Assembly: GCF_030272615.1 (NCBI RefSeq)
Contig: NC_081413.1
Span: 332,358,302-332,422,301 of the forward strand
Reading direction: 5' to 3'
DNA length: 64,000 nt
Origin: Cryptomeria japonica
Taxonomy: Eukaryota; Streptophyta; Pinopsida; Cupressales; Cupressaceae
The first letter of the stretch is position 1; every line of letters begins with the position of its first letter. A program made the translations under genes and the position numbers. The notes under the pieces are model-generated. The model was not told where the DNA came from and searched no databases. It worked only from the letters and a program-made list of their open reading frames with translations. Of the stretch, positions 31,538 to 42,960 are shown piece by piece.

Positions 31538-32809
31538 TGACTGACCTTCCTAATGGTTCAACAACTAGACCTTGAAATCATACTTCAGGGATTGGCATCC
31601 TACTAAGTAATTATCTTTCATCATGAAGATGTATTTAGTTGTCAACCCGGGACGTATACTTGAAATGGGTCTGCAAAGTATATGCACTAGAAAGACCAAA
31701 ACAACCATCTTTTCTATTGTTGGAAATAAAATGTTGCTTGATAAAATGTTGAAAACAAGTAACTAAAATGCTTGTAAGGAAAATTAACTAACTTCTAAGA
31801 AACAACTTAGAAAGACAAGACTTATCCATGATCAACAAATAGGTTCTACTCAGTTTGCAGTGGTTGCAGGAACAATCACAGGAAGTTTTCCAATGGCTGC
31901 AGGAATAGTCCATGATCAAGATAATGCTAAATACAGAATGAAAAATAATTGATAAAAGAAATCGAATGAGTAATCACTAAGTGGGCCCCCTTAGCAATCA
32001 TCCAAACAACTGAATCAAATGCCTGGAACTTAAAGTATCATCTTATTGATTCGAAAGTACTTGATAACATAACAACAGATTGCTTGGAAGTATGCTTCTT
32101 TAACTCAAAATTGCATTACAACTGCTGGAACTATCTTATTCTCAACCACCATACAAGAGAAGGTGGGAGATTATTTAAAGCATGAAATTCCTAACTAACT
32201 AACTAGCATACCACTCCCAAAGTTCAAGGAGGATGCTTATATTGAACAAGGAGAAACAGAAGGTGAAGTTACAAATGCTGAGAATCAGTCAAAGTCTATC
32301 AAAACAACAAAGAGAATTTAGTGTAACCTCAGTCCTAAATCTATTCCTTCAACAAAGGAAATCATTTAAGTCTTCAGATAAGTCATAATGAGCCACTTTT
32401 AACTGCCAGCTGACTCTTTCAATGACAATCCTTGTTGTCTTTCTTCTCGACCAGCAACTCCATGATCTTTATTGCTGAACATCTTGGACCAGTTCAACAT
32501 TATTCTTTAACCCTGCATGAAATTGTTAATGTGCATAAATATAGGCCTAATTATTCCCACTAGAGTAACATTCAAAATCTACATGCAACATTACCATGGA
32601 TATTCCTCATATCATAATTACCTATTATATTTCATCAAAAAAGAACATATATCAAACGAGGTCATGTCACATGACCATACCATCAAACATATAAAATCTT
32701 ATCACTTAGCAAAGGTTTTGAACTCAAAAGACATATCTAGACTTCCTAATGTCCCATTAATGACACATAAACATAGATAAAATAGAGCCATTCTTTTGGC
32801 TGATCATCA
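31538..32809. mobile_element. 1.27-kb insertion in E3 gag, likely solo LTR
   Basis: The insert has TGA...TCA ends (TGACTGACC and TGATCATCA) and perfect 5-base flanks CTCCT (31533-31537 and 32810-32814). Removing it with one flank restores the gag frame across ...Y-L-P-P and Y-S-I-T-S-F. No ORF or second LTR is visible inside. Size, TG/CA ends and 5-base duplication suggest a solo LTR, but the strand is not decided. Confidence 0.72.
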
Positions 32810-32814
32810 CTCCT

Positions 32815-33510
32815 TATTCTATTACATCATTTGAACAATTAGCTAATACTTTCATTCAACAATTTCATAATAATATTGGTCCTAAGATTACTTTGAATGA
32901 TTTAATGCATTGTAAGCAAGGTGTTAAAGAAAAAGAGACTGATTTCATTTGTAGATATAAGCATTTGTATTCTCAAATTTCTTATCCTATACCTAATCAA
33001 GATGTTAAAAGAAAATTCATTTCCAATTTGCAAAAAGACATTAAGGATAAGCTTCTCTTTTCTAAGTTTACTTCCTTTACATAGTTGTGCATATTACTTC
33101 ATAACTATAAGCTTGAAGTGAGTCAATTTGAACAATCCCTTCAATGGCTCCAATTGATAAGAATGAAAATGCTCAATAACCTTTTTCAAAGTTTAAACCG
33201 AATAAGGGATTCATCAAGTTCAATGACAACAACAATATCCAGGGAGCAGCTGCAACAACAAGTGTGTCTCCTTTATCCAAGTATTTTAGAAAAGAATTTA
33301 CTCCTCTTTTTGAATCTTTGCATAGCATTGTGACACATTATTGAACAAAAATGTGTTGAAACTTCCTCCCACCAAACCAACTGACACATCCAAACCATTG
33401 CCACCTTATCATGATTCCAAAGCTTTTTGCCAATATCATCGTCAACTCGATCATGACACTGAAAAAGTGTTAATCCCTAAGGAGTAAGATTCAAGAACTT
33501 ATTGATAATA
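32815..33510 (+). pseudogene. E3 gag, second part with zinc-knuckle remnant
   Basis: The frame continues S-I-T-S-F-E-Q-L-A-N-T-F-I, NDLMHCKQGVKEKETDFICR, then L-Q-K-D-I-K-D-K-L-L-F, the C-terminal gag domain. Around 33420-33470 C-Q-Y-H-R-Q-L-D-H-D-T-E-K is a Tat-type knuckle lacking the last Cys. Stops at about 33082 and frameshifts near 33170 and 33340 interrupt it. Confidence 0.78.
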
Positions 33511-34220
33511 ATACCATATCAATAGCTGGTGTGAATGACAAAGGAAGTGAATCAGTAGCTCCTCCTAATCAAAACCTCCAAATCTTTATCAATCCTTTGC
33601 CTTCTCATTCTACTAATGTGATTGAGTCTGAGCATCTTGCCATTTCTCCTAATGATCTTGGCCTTGAGTCTAATAATGTGGTGAATTTTATTAATAAACC
33701 TACATCTCCTAAGGATCTATGCATTACCTTTCATACTAATGAGACTATTGAAGCACTTGATGGACCATTATATATCACTACAAGTATCAAAGACATATGC
33801 TCTCACGAGGCATGCTCATTTATCCCATGTGTATGGTAAATGTGATATCTAAAGAATATCTTTATACCTTACAATTGAATCAAGTGACATATGATAAATT
33901 TGATATGGTCATTGAGATATTTGATGGTTTCTCTTGTACTTCTATTGGCTCTACTACTCTTCCCATTGATGTTGGTACTAAGTGCTTATATGTCAATTTT
34001 TTATCATTCCTACGTCGAATCAATTTTGTGTGAAGTTGGGACACCTTTGGTTCTCTTCCATGAAAGCAATCCCTTCTATCGTTCATAAGTGTTTAAAATT
34101 ACCTCTTAATGAAAAAATCATAACAATTAATCATAGCATGTACCAACCCACGGTGAGGCGTGAAGATGTTAATCTTGATTACTTTTGGTCTAAACAATTT
34201 GAACCTCTTAAGCCTTGAAG
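33511..34220 (+). pseudogene. E3 protease relic
   Basis: A spacer (33531-33839) is followed by a retroviral-type protease remnant: V-I-E-I-F-D-G-F-S-C-T-S-I-G-S-T-T-L-P-I-D-V-G-T, and after a frameshift V-K-L-G-H-L-W-F-S-S-M-K-A-I-P-S-I-V-H-K-C-L-K-L-P. The D-x-G-A active site is not clearly seen. It matches the second half of the protease in E2 (I-L-L-G-H-P-W). Confidence 0.65.
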
Positions 34221-35247
34221 TGGTGCTCTTTTTCAATCTTATTAAAAGTGGAATAATGATACGATCTTATCCTTGAGTAAGCCTAGAGATCCTAATCCCA
34301 TTCCTCTTCTTCATTATAGACCTATTCCTCCTCCTCATGATGGACTCGGTCTCCTTCCTACATTGTTTATTCCTTCTTTATATGCTATGGTCTCGCCTCC
34401 TGCATCTTCACAAGGGAAGCACTCAACATCTCCTATCTTTCAACCTAAAAATCCTTCTCCGATGCATCCTTCTTTAAAATAAGAGAAGACGCCTATGCCT
34501 ATTGATCCTAAACCTTTATAACCTTTAGCTAAAACTAAAATAAACTATTGTGTGAGAGAATATCGATGGAGACATTGTGCTAAGACTCGTGAACTTGCTT
34601 CTCAACCAGTTTCCTCCCCGAAGACTCCAAATGTTAACATGATCCCATTTGTCCAGCTTTCACCTAACCTTAGGGATAAAGTTTAACCTAAATCTCCAAG
34701 ACATAAAATGCTTAATAAAGATGATGGTTCATGTTCTATTTGTACTAAAGATGCACTTTTTATTAACCTTGACGAAGAGATGGATGAAAATGATGTTCAT
34801 GCTAACAATGTTGATGATATTGATGATGAATATGAATATATTGATGTTGACAATGATTTATCTAAATAATTATTACCAGCATTAATCCTATCTCCTAGTA
34901 ATAGACAAAGTGATCCATCATTAGAGCATGGTCCTTGTTTAGAACTTGTAGTAGCTCCATCTATCATGCTCAAAGTTGCTCCTCTTGCATATTGTCCACC
35001 TTCCCAAAACAATTTTGAGCAAGATTGGGAGGTGAATGACTTGCTTGATTATCTTCATTTGTGTCGTAGATTCTCTCTCTCTCTCTCTCTAGATCATCTC
35101 TTGATTGTTCATAACCTTCTTCTATTTGTTGTCCCTAGCATTGTCTACTTAAGGACAATGCAAAGCATTGAGATCTATTTTGGTCTCTCCCATGTTGACT
35201 CAAAGGACACATGTGCCCTTCTTCCATTGTGGTTCTGCTTTCTTTGA
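34221..35247 (+). pseudogene. E3 post-protease region without RT
   Basis: Open pieces include H-Y-R-P-I-P-P-P-H-D-G-L-G, a Pro/Ser-rich stretch and an acidic Asp-rich stretch (34740-34870, D-D-I-D-D-E-Y-E-Y). The last piece ends at 35247 (about 34966-35247). No RT, RNase H or integrase motif is found. The acidic stretch is reminiscent of the linker before RT in E2, as if E3 stopped where RT should begin. Confidence 0.55.
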
Positions 35248-35805
35248 GGAATGAGGACAATTCAATGCAAATATATGCACGATATACATTATTTATCATA
35301 AGAGCATACTGACCCCAGAGTTACGAAAAACCCTTATGTGCTTTGTGTTTTGTGATCATTATCCTTTGATTTGTTTTCTCTTTGGGGCATATTATTGTGA
35401 AAACATGCTTGTCTTTTGGATGAATGTATACTACCTTAAAGTAATTGCTCTTGATAGGGCATGCATAATCACTTTCACATGGGGGCATACACTCTGCTCA
35501 ATGTTTCTCTCTTTGTACATCTTGATACTCAAGTTACTTTGCGAACTTATCCTTTTGCTTGGTAATTTTGATATTTTTCTTTTCATGACTCATGGTAAGT
35601 GGATCTTACTAGGCTAAGTAGTCATGGTTTTCTTTCTTATGATGTCCCTTTTATCCTGATCTTGAAGTAGTGAGATACCTAAAGTCCATTGGGGGCTTGG
35701 TGTGTCTTTCCTCCTTAGCATCCTGATAGAAGCCTTTCAATGTGAACCTTTGTACTTTATCGAGAGTATGCTTAGTCTCATACTCTCACTAAAGTGAGGG
35801 CTAAA
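35248..35805 (+). other. E3 3' non-coding region and PPT
   Basis: No gene is seen. It ends in AAAGTGAGGGCTAAA (35791-35805), a PPT directly before the LTR start TGTAGTGTCC. Confidence 0.65.
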
Positions 35806-36943
35806 TGTAGTGTCCTAAATTGTACTCCCTTACAATTGGGCCCTCACCTTGGCGTTCATGCTCTAAGGCCTGAATGGGACCTGGTTCTATTCATACTATG
35901 AAAATTTGTCACCTTTTTCACTTCACACCTCGTCTTGCCTTCAATTTGTGGTCTCTGATTGGGAAAGACCAGAGTGTGGTTCCCTGATCCTCCCAATTAG
36001 GACCCAAATTTGGGCCCCTTAACGGTCATGTGATTTGAGCAAGAATTTGGGCTCTGTATTTAAAAAATTAAGTTGTTTGTCAACAAGCAAGTATAAAAGG
36101 AGGTCTACCCCTCTCATTTGATCATCTGAATATCATATTGATCAATCAATTCAAGCAATCAAGCATTTAAGTTCAAGCAAGCAAGTAATCAATCTTCTTT
36201 CAAGCATTAGAGCAAAGATAATGTCAAGATTCAAGCATCGGGGTTGACATTTATGTTCTATGTTATTGAAGACTTCATGAAACCCTAATTCCATGTGAAG
36301 ACAAACAAAACTTCACAAGGAGGTATAACATTTGTGTTTTAGTCATTATTCAACATCTCCCTCAAAAGGAGAACATTTCTATTACTGCAATCAATCATAT
36401 TTCATTTCTATTTCATACTTAATTCCAAAATCGGGGTTTGACCGAAGACAAACCCCTATTCCCAACGTATTTCCCTTCTCTACTGTGCGTAGGAGCAAGT
36501 ACAAAGTTGCGATCTTTAGAATTAGCTTTATTTACAATGACAAATCAATCCCCCATTAAAGTGAGAAAAGTTTGGAGGACCACAAGGACCACCATCCCAA
36601 TCCTGACAAATTAGGAGCTCCTTCTGGGAACAGATCTGAATACATTTATTTTTCTCAGATCTAGGTTCATGTCTTGATCAGATGACCGTAGCTTACTTTT
36701 CATGCATTTTTACATCAATTCCAACACAGTTACCCTAATTTCAATATTTTAACAATACAACTTGAAAAAGGGCAATTCAATCTAATCCACTAAATCTAAT
36801 AAAATTACCAGCCCTTGTCCTTACTCATTTATGGCTTGATCCATTAGATTTACATCTCTCTTTTAATGTAATGGTCCCTAAGTCTAAATATTAGCAGTTT
36901 TCATACATTTAATGGTGAAAACCCTAATATTTTCACCATTACA
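35806..36943 (+). repeat. E3 3' LTR
   Basis: It starts TGTAGTGTCCTAAATTGTAC and ends CACCATTACA, 1138 bases. It is a direct repeat of the 5' LTR with clearly more divergence than between the E2 LTRs. The TATA box TATAAAAGG is at 36092-36100. It preserves the empty site of the solo LTR found in the 5' copy. Confidence 0.9.
36092..36100 (+). promoter_or_regulatory. E3 LTR TATA box (3')
   Basis: TATAAAAGG is at the position matching 27928-27936 in the 5' LTR. Confidence 0.6.
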
Positions 36944-36948
36944 ATTAG

Positions 36949-37672
36949 CAAATTTTGTTTCAAAGAAGTCAAATATGAAACCACAAGGATCACAAGATGC
37001 CATAGGACAAGGTGATAGAGGTCAAACTCTAACTCCTTCAACTTTAGGAATAGCTTCATCTACATCTCAACTGTTGGCCTCAATTAGTAAAGGGGGTGAT
37101 GGTGAAGATCCTTTAGAAAAGAGAACTCTCAAAAGAACTTGTAGAGATACCCCTCTAAAGGAAAAAGTAAAAGAATATGAGAAAGAAATGATAGAAGAGG
37201 AAGTTATAGATATCACTTCATCCCAATCTTAGGCAACTAAATCTCCTCCTCATGATTCCCCTAATTCTCCAACACATAATATACCACAAAGATCACCACT
37301 TAGAGTTGGCCCTACTCCTCCTGATAATGAAGTTTATAGAACCCCTTTTAGGAATCTTTGCATTTTGTTTCTCCCGATTTGAAGTCTGTAAAAAAATCAA
37401 CGGAAACCCCTTCATCCCCTTAATGGCTTGAAGAAGCTCTCTCCAAGAAAAGAAAAGGTTAAAGACCATGTCTAGGCTAATAATGGATAGTAGCAATGGA
37501 ACCTTGTATGTAGAAGTAGCCCATCCCTCTATGAAAAATAATCCAAGCCAAGATACTCCTAGAGACTTCAACATAATGAAGATCAATTTGGGGCCATCTA
37601 GTAGAGATGGAGATGTCGACAACTCTTAGATAACAACTTTGAGGCTTGTGTAAAGGACAACCAAATATTAAT
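36949..37672 (+). pseudogene. E5 accessory ORF relic, middle part
   Basis: This is sequence between E3 and E4. It reads F-V-S-K-K-S-N-M-K-P-Q-G-S-Q-D, a Ser/Thr-rich stretch, then LEKRTLKRTCRDTPLKEKVK and an acidic E-K-E-M-I-E-E-E-V-I-D-I-T (to 37232), then a Pro/Ser-rich region. Such a polar middle part fits a protein with an N-terminal globular part and C-terminal coiled coil, as in the E4 accessory ORF. It is joined to 26262-27613 only by inference from the E3 insertion. Confidence 0.4.
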
Positions 37673-38741
37673 TGTTCACATTAAAATCCTCGGGGAAAGT
37701 TTGCGGCCGAAGTATCTTCTTTTCCCTCTCAGCTTTCCAGCAGTGCGTGGTGTGCAGGACAATTGTCAGCTCGGCGTTGCCCCCAGCGGTCCGTGTTTTG
37801 CATTCGAGGATTGGAATAGCGCGATGATGACAAATGGAGAAGTTTTGCTGACTGGGCCTTTTTTGGGACCCACCTTGTAGCACAAGCGGGAAAGGGACAC
37901 CTGGCACCTTTATGCTAGCAGATGTGTTTCTGTTTGAAGAGGATTTTCAGAAGAGGTCTCCCCGCCTGCCGCGTTTTCTTTTGTGGTTAGCGAAATCTTT
38001 TCCATTTGGGTCGGTATGAAGATCATCGCAGGCAAGAACCAAAGCCTCGGGGCCGTTTTGCTGGGTGTGACCTCGCAAAATGACACGGCTTGGTTTTTCT
38101 GTTTAGGGGCGGTTATGCATGTTTGGCGTATTTTGGAGTTGTTAGCAGAGTTGCGGGCTCTTTTTATGCTTTTTTTTTTCCCCTGTTGTAGGGGTTCAGA
38201 ACTTTTAAAGAAAAACAATTAAGGATCTTAGATAATTGGAGTTGTTATAGTTTCTCAAGAGGAAGGTCAATCAAGATTGTGCCTACGGCCTTCGTGATTA
38301 CCTCTTTTGGATGCTTAAATAGGCTTTTTTTGTGCGTGTTCTTGATGACTTTAGAGATATCTATCTAATACTCTGCCAATTAAACTATGTTCCACACTTG
38401 TTATCTGGTAGATGCATGATATATGTTTCTTTATGTTTTTAAGAGGAATCTTAATTATATCTTAATTTATGTTCTGTTCGGGCATGTAGATTGTTGAATG
38501 GGCTTTAAAACCATGTGTTTCCTATTTTTATATGCTATCTGCTTTTTATGAAATGTTCTGGCACATCCCCTCACTAGCATAGATCATTTTATTTTAAGAT
38601 TCCTTCTTTTCCCTTTTCCCAGACCCCCAAGGAAGAGTCGGCTTCTCAATCCGGAGGTTATTCAGGGAATCTCGCACAGTAGGTCCCCCATCACTGAATT
38701 TCCCATAAGGTTGTTTGTTTCCAAAGTAAAATTTAGAGTCA
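37673..38741 (+). repeat. E4 5' LTR
   Basis: It begins TGTTCACATTAAAATCCTCG and ends AATTTAGAGTCA. It is a direct repeat of 50368-51442 with scattered differences, visibly more than between the E2 LTRs. The reading frames inside (for example 37983-38222) are not genes. Confidence 0.9.
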
Positions 38742-38754
38742 ACGGTTCTTTTTT

Positions 38755-38772
38755 TGGCACGCCCGATGGGAC
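38755..38772 (+). promoter_or_regulatory. E4 primer binding site
   Basis: TGGCACGCCCGATGGGAC follows the LTR by 13 bases, a longer spacer than usual. It matches the E2 PBS at 16 of 18 positions, so both families may use the same tRNA. Confidence 0.8.
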
Positions 38773-38803
38773 ATCAAGTTCAAATATAATTCTAAGCTAC
38801 TTT

Positions 38804-40330
38804 ATGAGTCATAGGCCTGTTACCAGGAGTCAGACAACTTTAAATCCTCACCTTCTCTTGCCACCTCTAGTGACCATTCATTCAGCCGTATCTTCATCTT
38901 CACATAGCTTTCCCACTTTCCCTACAGTCACCTGCACAACAATGACACATATTCCCCCTAGAAATTTTTTGACCTGGGATAACGGGAGCCCTCTCATTCC
39001 CTCAACTCCACCCTTGGTTTGGGGAGCTATCCTTGCAGCCGCACTAAAAGTCGTACCCAAGTTCACTGGAAAATGTCATAAAACTCTTGGGGAGCAGTTA
39101 CAAGATGTAGCCACTATCAACACTGTCCATGGAATTACCGAACAAAATGTGGCCTTAAGACTGCTCGTAGCTTCTTTCAAAGGAAGAGCTTTGGATTGGT
39201 TCATATCATTGGGCCCTAACACTATAGGAGATTGGGATCAGCTGGGAGACCATTTTTTCCAGAGGTTCTCCGATAAGACGGACAGATCGTCTTTGATGCA
39301 CCGATTGATCACAATAAAGAGGGCCCCTTAGGATGCACTAACTGATTTCAATCTAAGGTTTCAGCGGACCTGGCAAAGGGTACCTTTGTCTGCTCGCCCC
39401 TCGGTGGATATGGCTTTTGTATTCTACTTAAAAGATTTCAATTCTGACATATCAGTGATGATCCAGTCCCTAGGAGGCAATACGCTCCTGCAAGCATTCA
39501 ACATAGCGGTCCAAGCGGAAAACAACCTAATCGATGTCGGGAAGCTAGCTCCCCACCCTATCATGTCGGTTTTTCTTGAGATATCTCCTTAAGTCTTAGA
39601 GGAAGCCGCACCCAGTACATCTGCTCCACAGTCTATATATTCATATCCCACTCCCCCGTTGTCCTCTTTGGCTGCTGAGGTCAATGATATGAAGAACCTC
39701 CTGAGATCCTTCTCCAATGAGATTGTCAATCTAAAGAGAGCCCAGGTCTCACCCGCCAAGCCTCCCTTCCAACAAAGTTTCCAAGGGAATCGACCTCCAT
39801 ACCAACATAACCAACATACAAATCACCGTACTGACAAACCTTCCCAGCTAAATGGCCAGATAGTCTTTGTCCCGAATCCATTGCAAACTATCTATCTAGC
39901 CACTGGTAAAGAGTTGACCATGGGTCAAAATAACCTAGCGGATGACACCAATTCCTGGTGCTTTCTGTGTAATAATACTCATGCCCCGAGAAATTGCCCA
40001 AGAGGGAACTTGCAGCAGAAGGTCGCAAAAAAAAGAAGTCTAGGCATGATGCGAGACAAATCTATGTATACATCTCCGAGTATGGATAATGCGGCTTTGT
40101 CTCACAAATGCAAGGAATGTCATTGCAGCAAGAAGCAGAGATCACACTAGATCATGCACTTTTCTCGTGGATGGAGGATGAGGATGTCATGCTCACCAAC
40201 AACACACCCACTTCAAAGGATGGATCCACCTTCGTGCAGTCAGAGTATAACCTCCGCTCTAAAAGGCATTTCACCAAGGAGAATGTCAACATCTCGAGAG
40301 GAACACCCACAAACAAGTATCCTAAATGAC
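38804..40330 (+). pseudogene. E4 gag
   Basis: The ATG at 38804 gives M-S-H-R-P-V-T-R-S-Q. The gag domain follows: V-P-K-F-T-G, FKGRALDWFISLGPNTIGDW, L-G-D-H-F-F-Q-R-F-S-D-K, then W-Q-R-V-P-L-S-A-R-P-S. A coiled segment (AEVNDMKNLLRSFSNEIVNL) and a zinc knuckle W-C-F-L-C-N-N-T-H-A-P-R-N-C (C-x2-C-x3-H-x4-C, about 39955) come next. Stops at 39329-39331 and 39590-39592 (both look like Gln codons turned to stop) and a frameshift near 40110 break it. The piece to 40329 continues in another frame. Confidence 0.87.
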
Positions 40331-40639
40331 CGATCATCAGCTCTGTCTATCCAAGAAAAGAGTTCATCCCATATAAGCTGAAGGAGCCGAAGATTCCCAC
40401 ACCTCAAATAGTAGATGTGGTGGAACAACTGAAGAAAGCTCTGGCTCATGTCTCTCTATGGGACCTTTTTAGTATTCCTGAGTAAAAGAACCGACTGAAA
40501 GAGGCCCTGTCTAATGGCGAAAAAGATGGCAGTGGGAGTGCCCCCAAATCTCCACAGATCAACAAAACGGGTTTCCAATGCGCAACAGACAAGTCACACT
40601 CTCTGACCGTGTTGACTAATCAGGGCTTGCCCTAAGGTT

Positions 40640-41010
40640 CAACTAGAAGGTAAGCCTAAACCAAACCCATTTTACCTTACCCTTATAGTTGGGGATAAAC
40701 TATTACATAATTCCATGATAGATTCTAGAGCTAGCACCACTCTCATGCCTAAACAAATCGCTGAGGTATTGAACATCAGGTATGAACCTTTGAGCAGGGG
40801 GGTTATGCAGCTTGACGGGAACAAGGTCCAGACCGTAGGTCTTATTAAAAGCCTTCCTCTAACCTAATTCGAATGTCCTAACATTATGGTGTCCCAAGAA
40901 GTAGTGGTCATCGACATCCCTTCTATTTTCGGGCTTTGTCTTTCCCGAGACTTTACTGCTAAAATAGGAGGCTATCTATCCTTAGATTGGTCCCATCTCA
41001 TCCTCTGAAC
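40640..41010 (+). pseudogene. E4 aspartic protease
   Basis: The core reads S-M-I-D-S-R-A-S-T-T-L-M-P (about 40715-40755), where the usual Gly of D-S-G-A is Arg, then L-S-R-D-F-T-A-K-I-G-G-Y-L-S-L-D-W-S (about 40945-40995). The Arg substitution in the active-site loop and a TAA near 40865 would inactivate it. Confidence 0.75.
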
Positions 41011-41127
41011 CCAATACGACGCCAAGCTAAAAATCCTCTCAGAACCCCTCCATGTTGAGCATGTAGTTGACCAGACCATGATTAATTTTGAGCCTACCAC
41101 ACTTCTATATCAAACGAGGAAAGAAAA

Positions 41128-41800
41128 GTGGTAGATCTCTTAGAAGATGAAGAAGTGACTGGGGAAATTCCACCCAAGCAGGAAGTTTTCTTGAATGAAT
41201 TCATAGATTTTGATACCTTTTCTAACTACCACTACACTGACCTAGGTACTTATTGCATTTTTGATGAAAACCAAATCATCCCGAAGCTTACTAAAGAGTT
41301 ATTTTCTGAAGAGCAGTTATCTTCAGCATTATGGACCCTACACTTCGATGGTGCAAAATGCAGGATGGGCTCCAGAGCTGGAATTTGTCTCACACCTCCC
41401 TTAGGTGAACAAATATTAAAGCCTTTTTGGTTACAATTCACATGTTCTAACAATGAAGCAGAGTATGAGGGACTGATCCAAGGCCTCAGCCTGGTGGAAA
41501 GGATGGGCATTAAAAAATTGAATGTCCCGGGCGACTCTAAGCTGGTTGTCCACCAAGTTTAGGGAATATCCAGTGCCAAACACGTCCATATGAGATCCTA
41601 CCATGCCAGAACGTGGGATTTAATAGAGAGTTTTGATGCTTTCAATATTGTAAGCATCCCCCATAAATTAAATGTTGTTGCTGACCGGATGGCCACAATC
41701 GGATCACATTTTGACCTAGCCATATACTTACTCATCGGTCCCCAAGAAGTCTGTGTAGTTGTCCGTCTGGCTATTCCTGATAATGATACTCACTAGCAAG
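41128..41800 (+). pseudogene. E4 RNase H placed before RT
   Basis: This is a plant-type RNase H (RVT_3 type) between protease and RT. All four acids are visible: L-H-F-D-G-A near 41342, TCSNNEAEYEGLIQGLSLVE near 41442, V-P-G-D-S-K-L-V-V-H-Q-V near 41523, and N-V-V-A-D-R-M-A-T near 41670. One TAG (41560-41562) interrupts it after H-Q-V. In E1 and E2 the comparable domain comes after the gypsy RNase H, so the module order differs. Confidence 0.82.
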
Positions 41801-42960
41801 TTTTTGAGAGCGATGAGCAGATCGCTTTATTCATCCAAAACTCAGGAGAATTTGCAGATCAACTACAACCCAAGGTGAAAGAAGCCTATGGAGATCAGAT
41901 CATCCAGCTGAAATCCAACAAGCTCCCAAACGGTTTGATCACTCTGGAGAACTTGTTTGACCACGATGACACTAAGAATGACAAGCGAAAGCTCACGGCT
42001 AGCAAAGGGGATTATGCCGAAATGTCGGTAGGAAGTGGGAGAGTTCTCAAGGTAGGAAAAGGTGTTTCCCCTAAAGACCGAAAGAGGTTGGCCCAATACT
42101 GTGATGAATATGAAAGTGTCTTGGCTTGGTGTTACGATGATTTAAAAGGATACGATCCTAGTATCATCTAGCATACCATTGAGCTCGTAGATGAAGCTAA
42201 GTCAGTCTGACAAAAGAAAAGGCTGGTCAACCCAAAAATCGAGTCTGTCATGGCTCAGGAGCTGAAGAAGTTGATCGATTCAAGGATTGTTTACCCCATA
42301 AAACATAGCACATGGGTATCGAATCTAGTGCCCGTAAGAAAAAAGAATGGAGATATTCGGCTTTGTGTAGATTTCTGAGATCTGAATCGAGCGTCTCTCA
42401 AAGACCACTACCCTTTGCCATTAATGGAGAAATTACTGAGAATGGTGGCGGGGTCAGAAATGTTCTCGATGTTGGACGGTTTCTCAGGGTACAACCAGGT
42501 ATTGGTAAAACCAAAAGACCAGCACAAGACAATGTTCACCACCAAATGGGGAATGTTTGCATACCAAAATATGCCTTTCGGGTTGTCAAATGATGGAGCA
42601 ACTTTTCAAAGGGCCATGGATTTGGCTTTCAAAGAACTCATTAATAGGATCATTTTGATATACTTAGATGACATGACTGTATTTTCCAAATGTCAAGAGG
42701 ATCATTTTGATCATCTCGAGCTAGTGTTCCAAAAATGTCTTGAATTTGGGATTTCCCTGAACCTAAAGAAGTGCATCTTTTGTGTCCCTCAATGCAAGTT
42801 ACTTGGGCATATAGTATCAAAAGAAGGTGTTTCCATTGACCCAAACAGAGTCAAAGCCATCAAAGACCTCCCCCTTCCTGTCAACAAAAAAGGAGTCCAG
42901 TCTTTTTTAGGCAAAGTCAACTTTGTTAGTCGTTTCATTTCGGACTTTGCCATAATTATA
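41801..42960 (+). pseudogene. E4 reverse transcriptase
   Basis: A linker (41875-42171) precedes RT. The N-terminal part reads V-N-P-K-I-E-S-V-M-A-Q-E-L-K-K-L-I-D and S-N-L-V-P-V-R-K-K-N-G-D-I-R-L-C-V-D-F. Then come SMLDGFSGYNQVLVKPKDQH, N-M-P-F-G-L-S-N-D-G and the catalytic box L-I-Y-L-D-D-M-T-V-F (about 42655-42685). Stops at 42169-42171, 42208-42210 and 42376-42378 interrupt the N-terminal part. The frame is open from 42415 to 43179. Confidence 0.9.

Larger units (their letters stand above)
27614..36943 (+). mobile_element. LTR element E3, gag-protease only
   Basis: LTRs at 27614-30001 (interrupted) and 35806-36943 flank a gag, zinc-knuckle and protease region. There is no RT, RNase H or integrase in the remaining 1.6 kb, so it is non-autonomous, like the TR-GAG class. 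GTTAG (27609-27613) and ATTAG (36944-36948) are a likely target duplication with one change. Two later insertions, at 28759 and 31538, sit inside it. The interrupted host sequence is the E5 relic. Confidence 0.85.

Noticed and set aside
37983..38222. Frames inside the E4 LTRs (also 50357-50608)
   Set aside because: They are repeated in both LTRs with changes that do not respect a frame and have no recognised domain.
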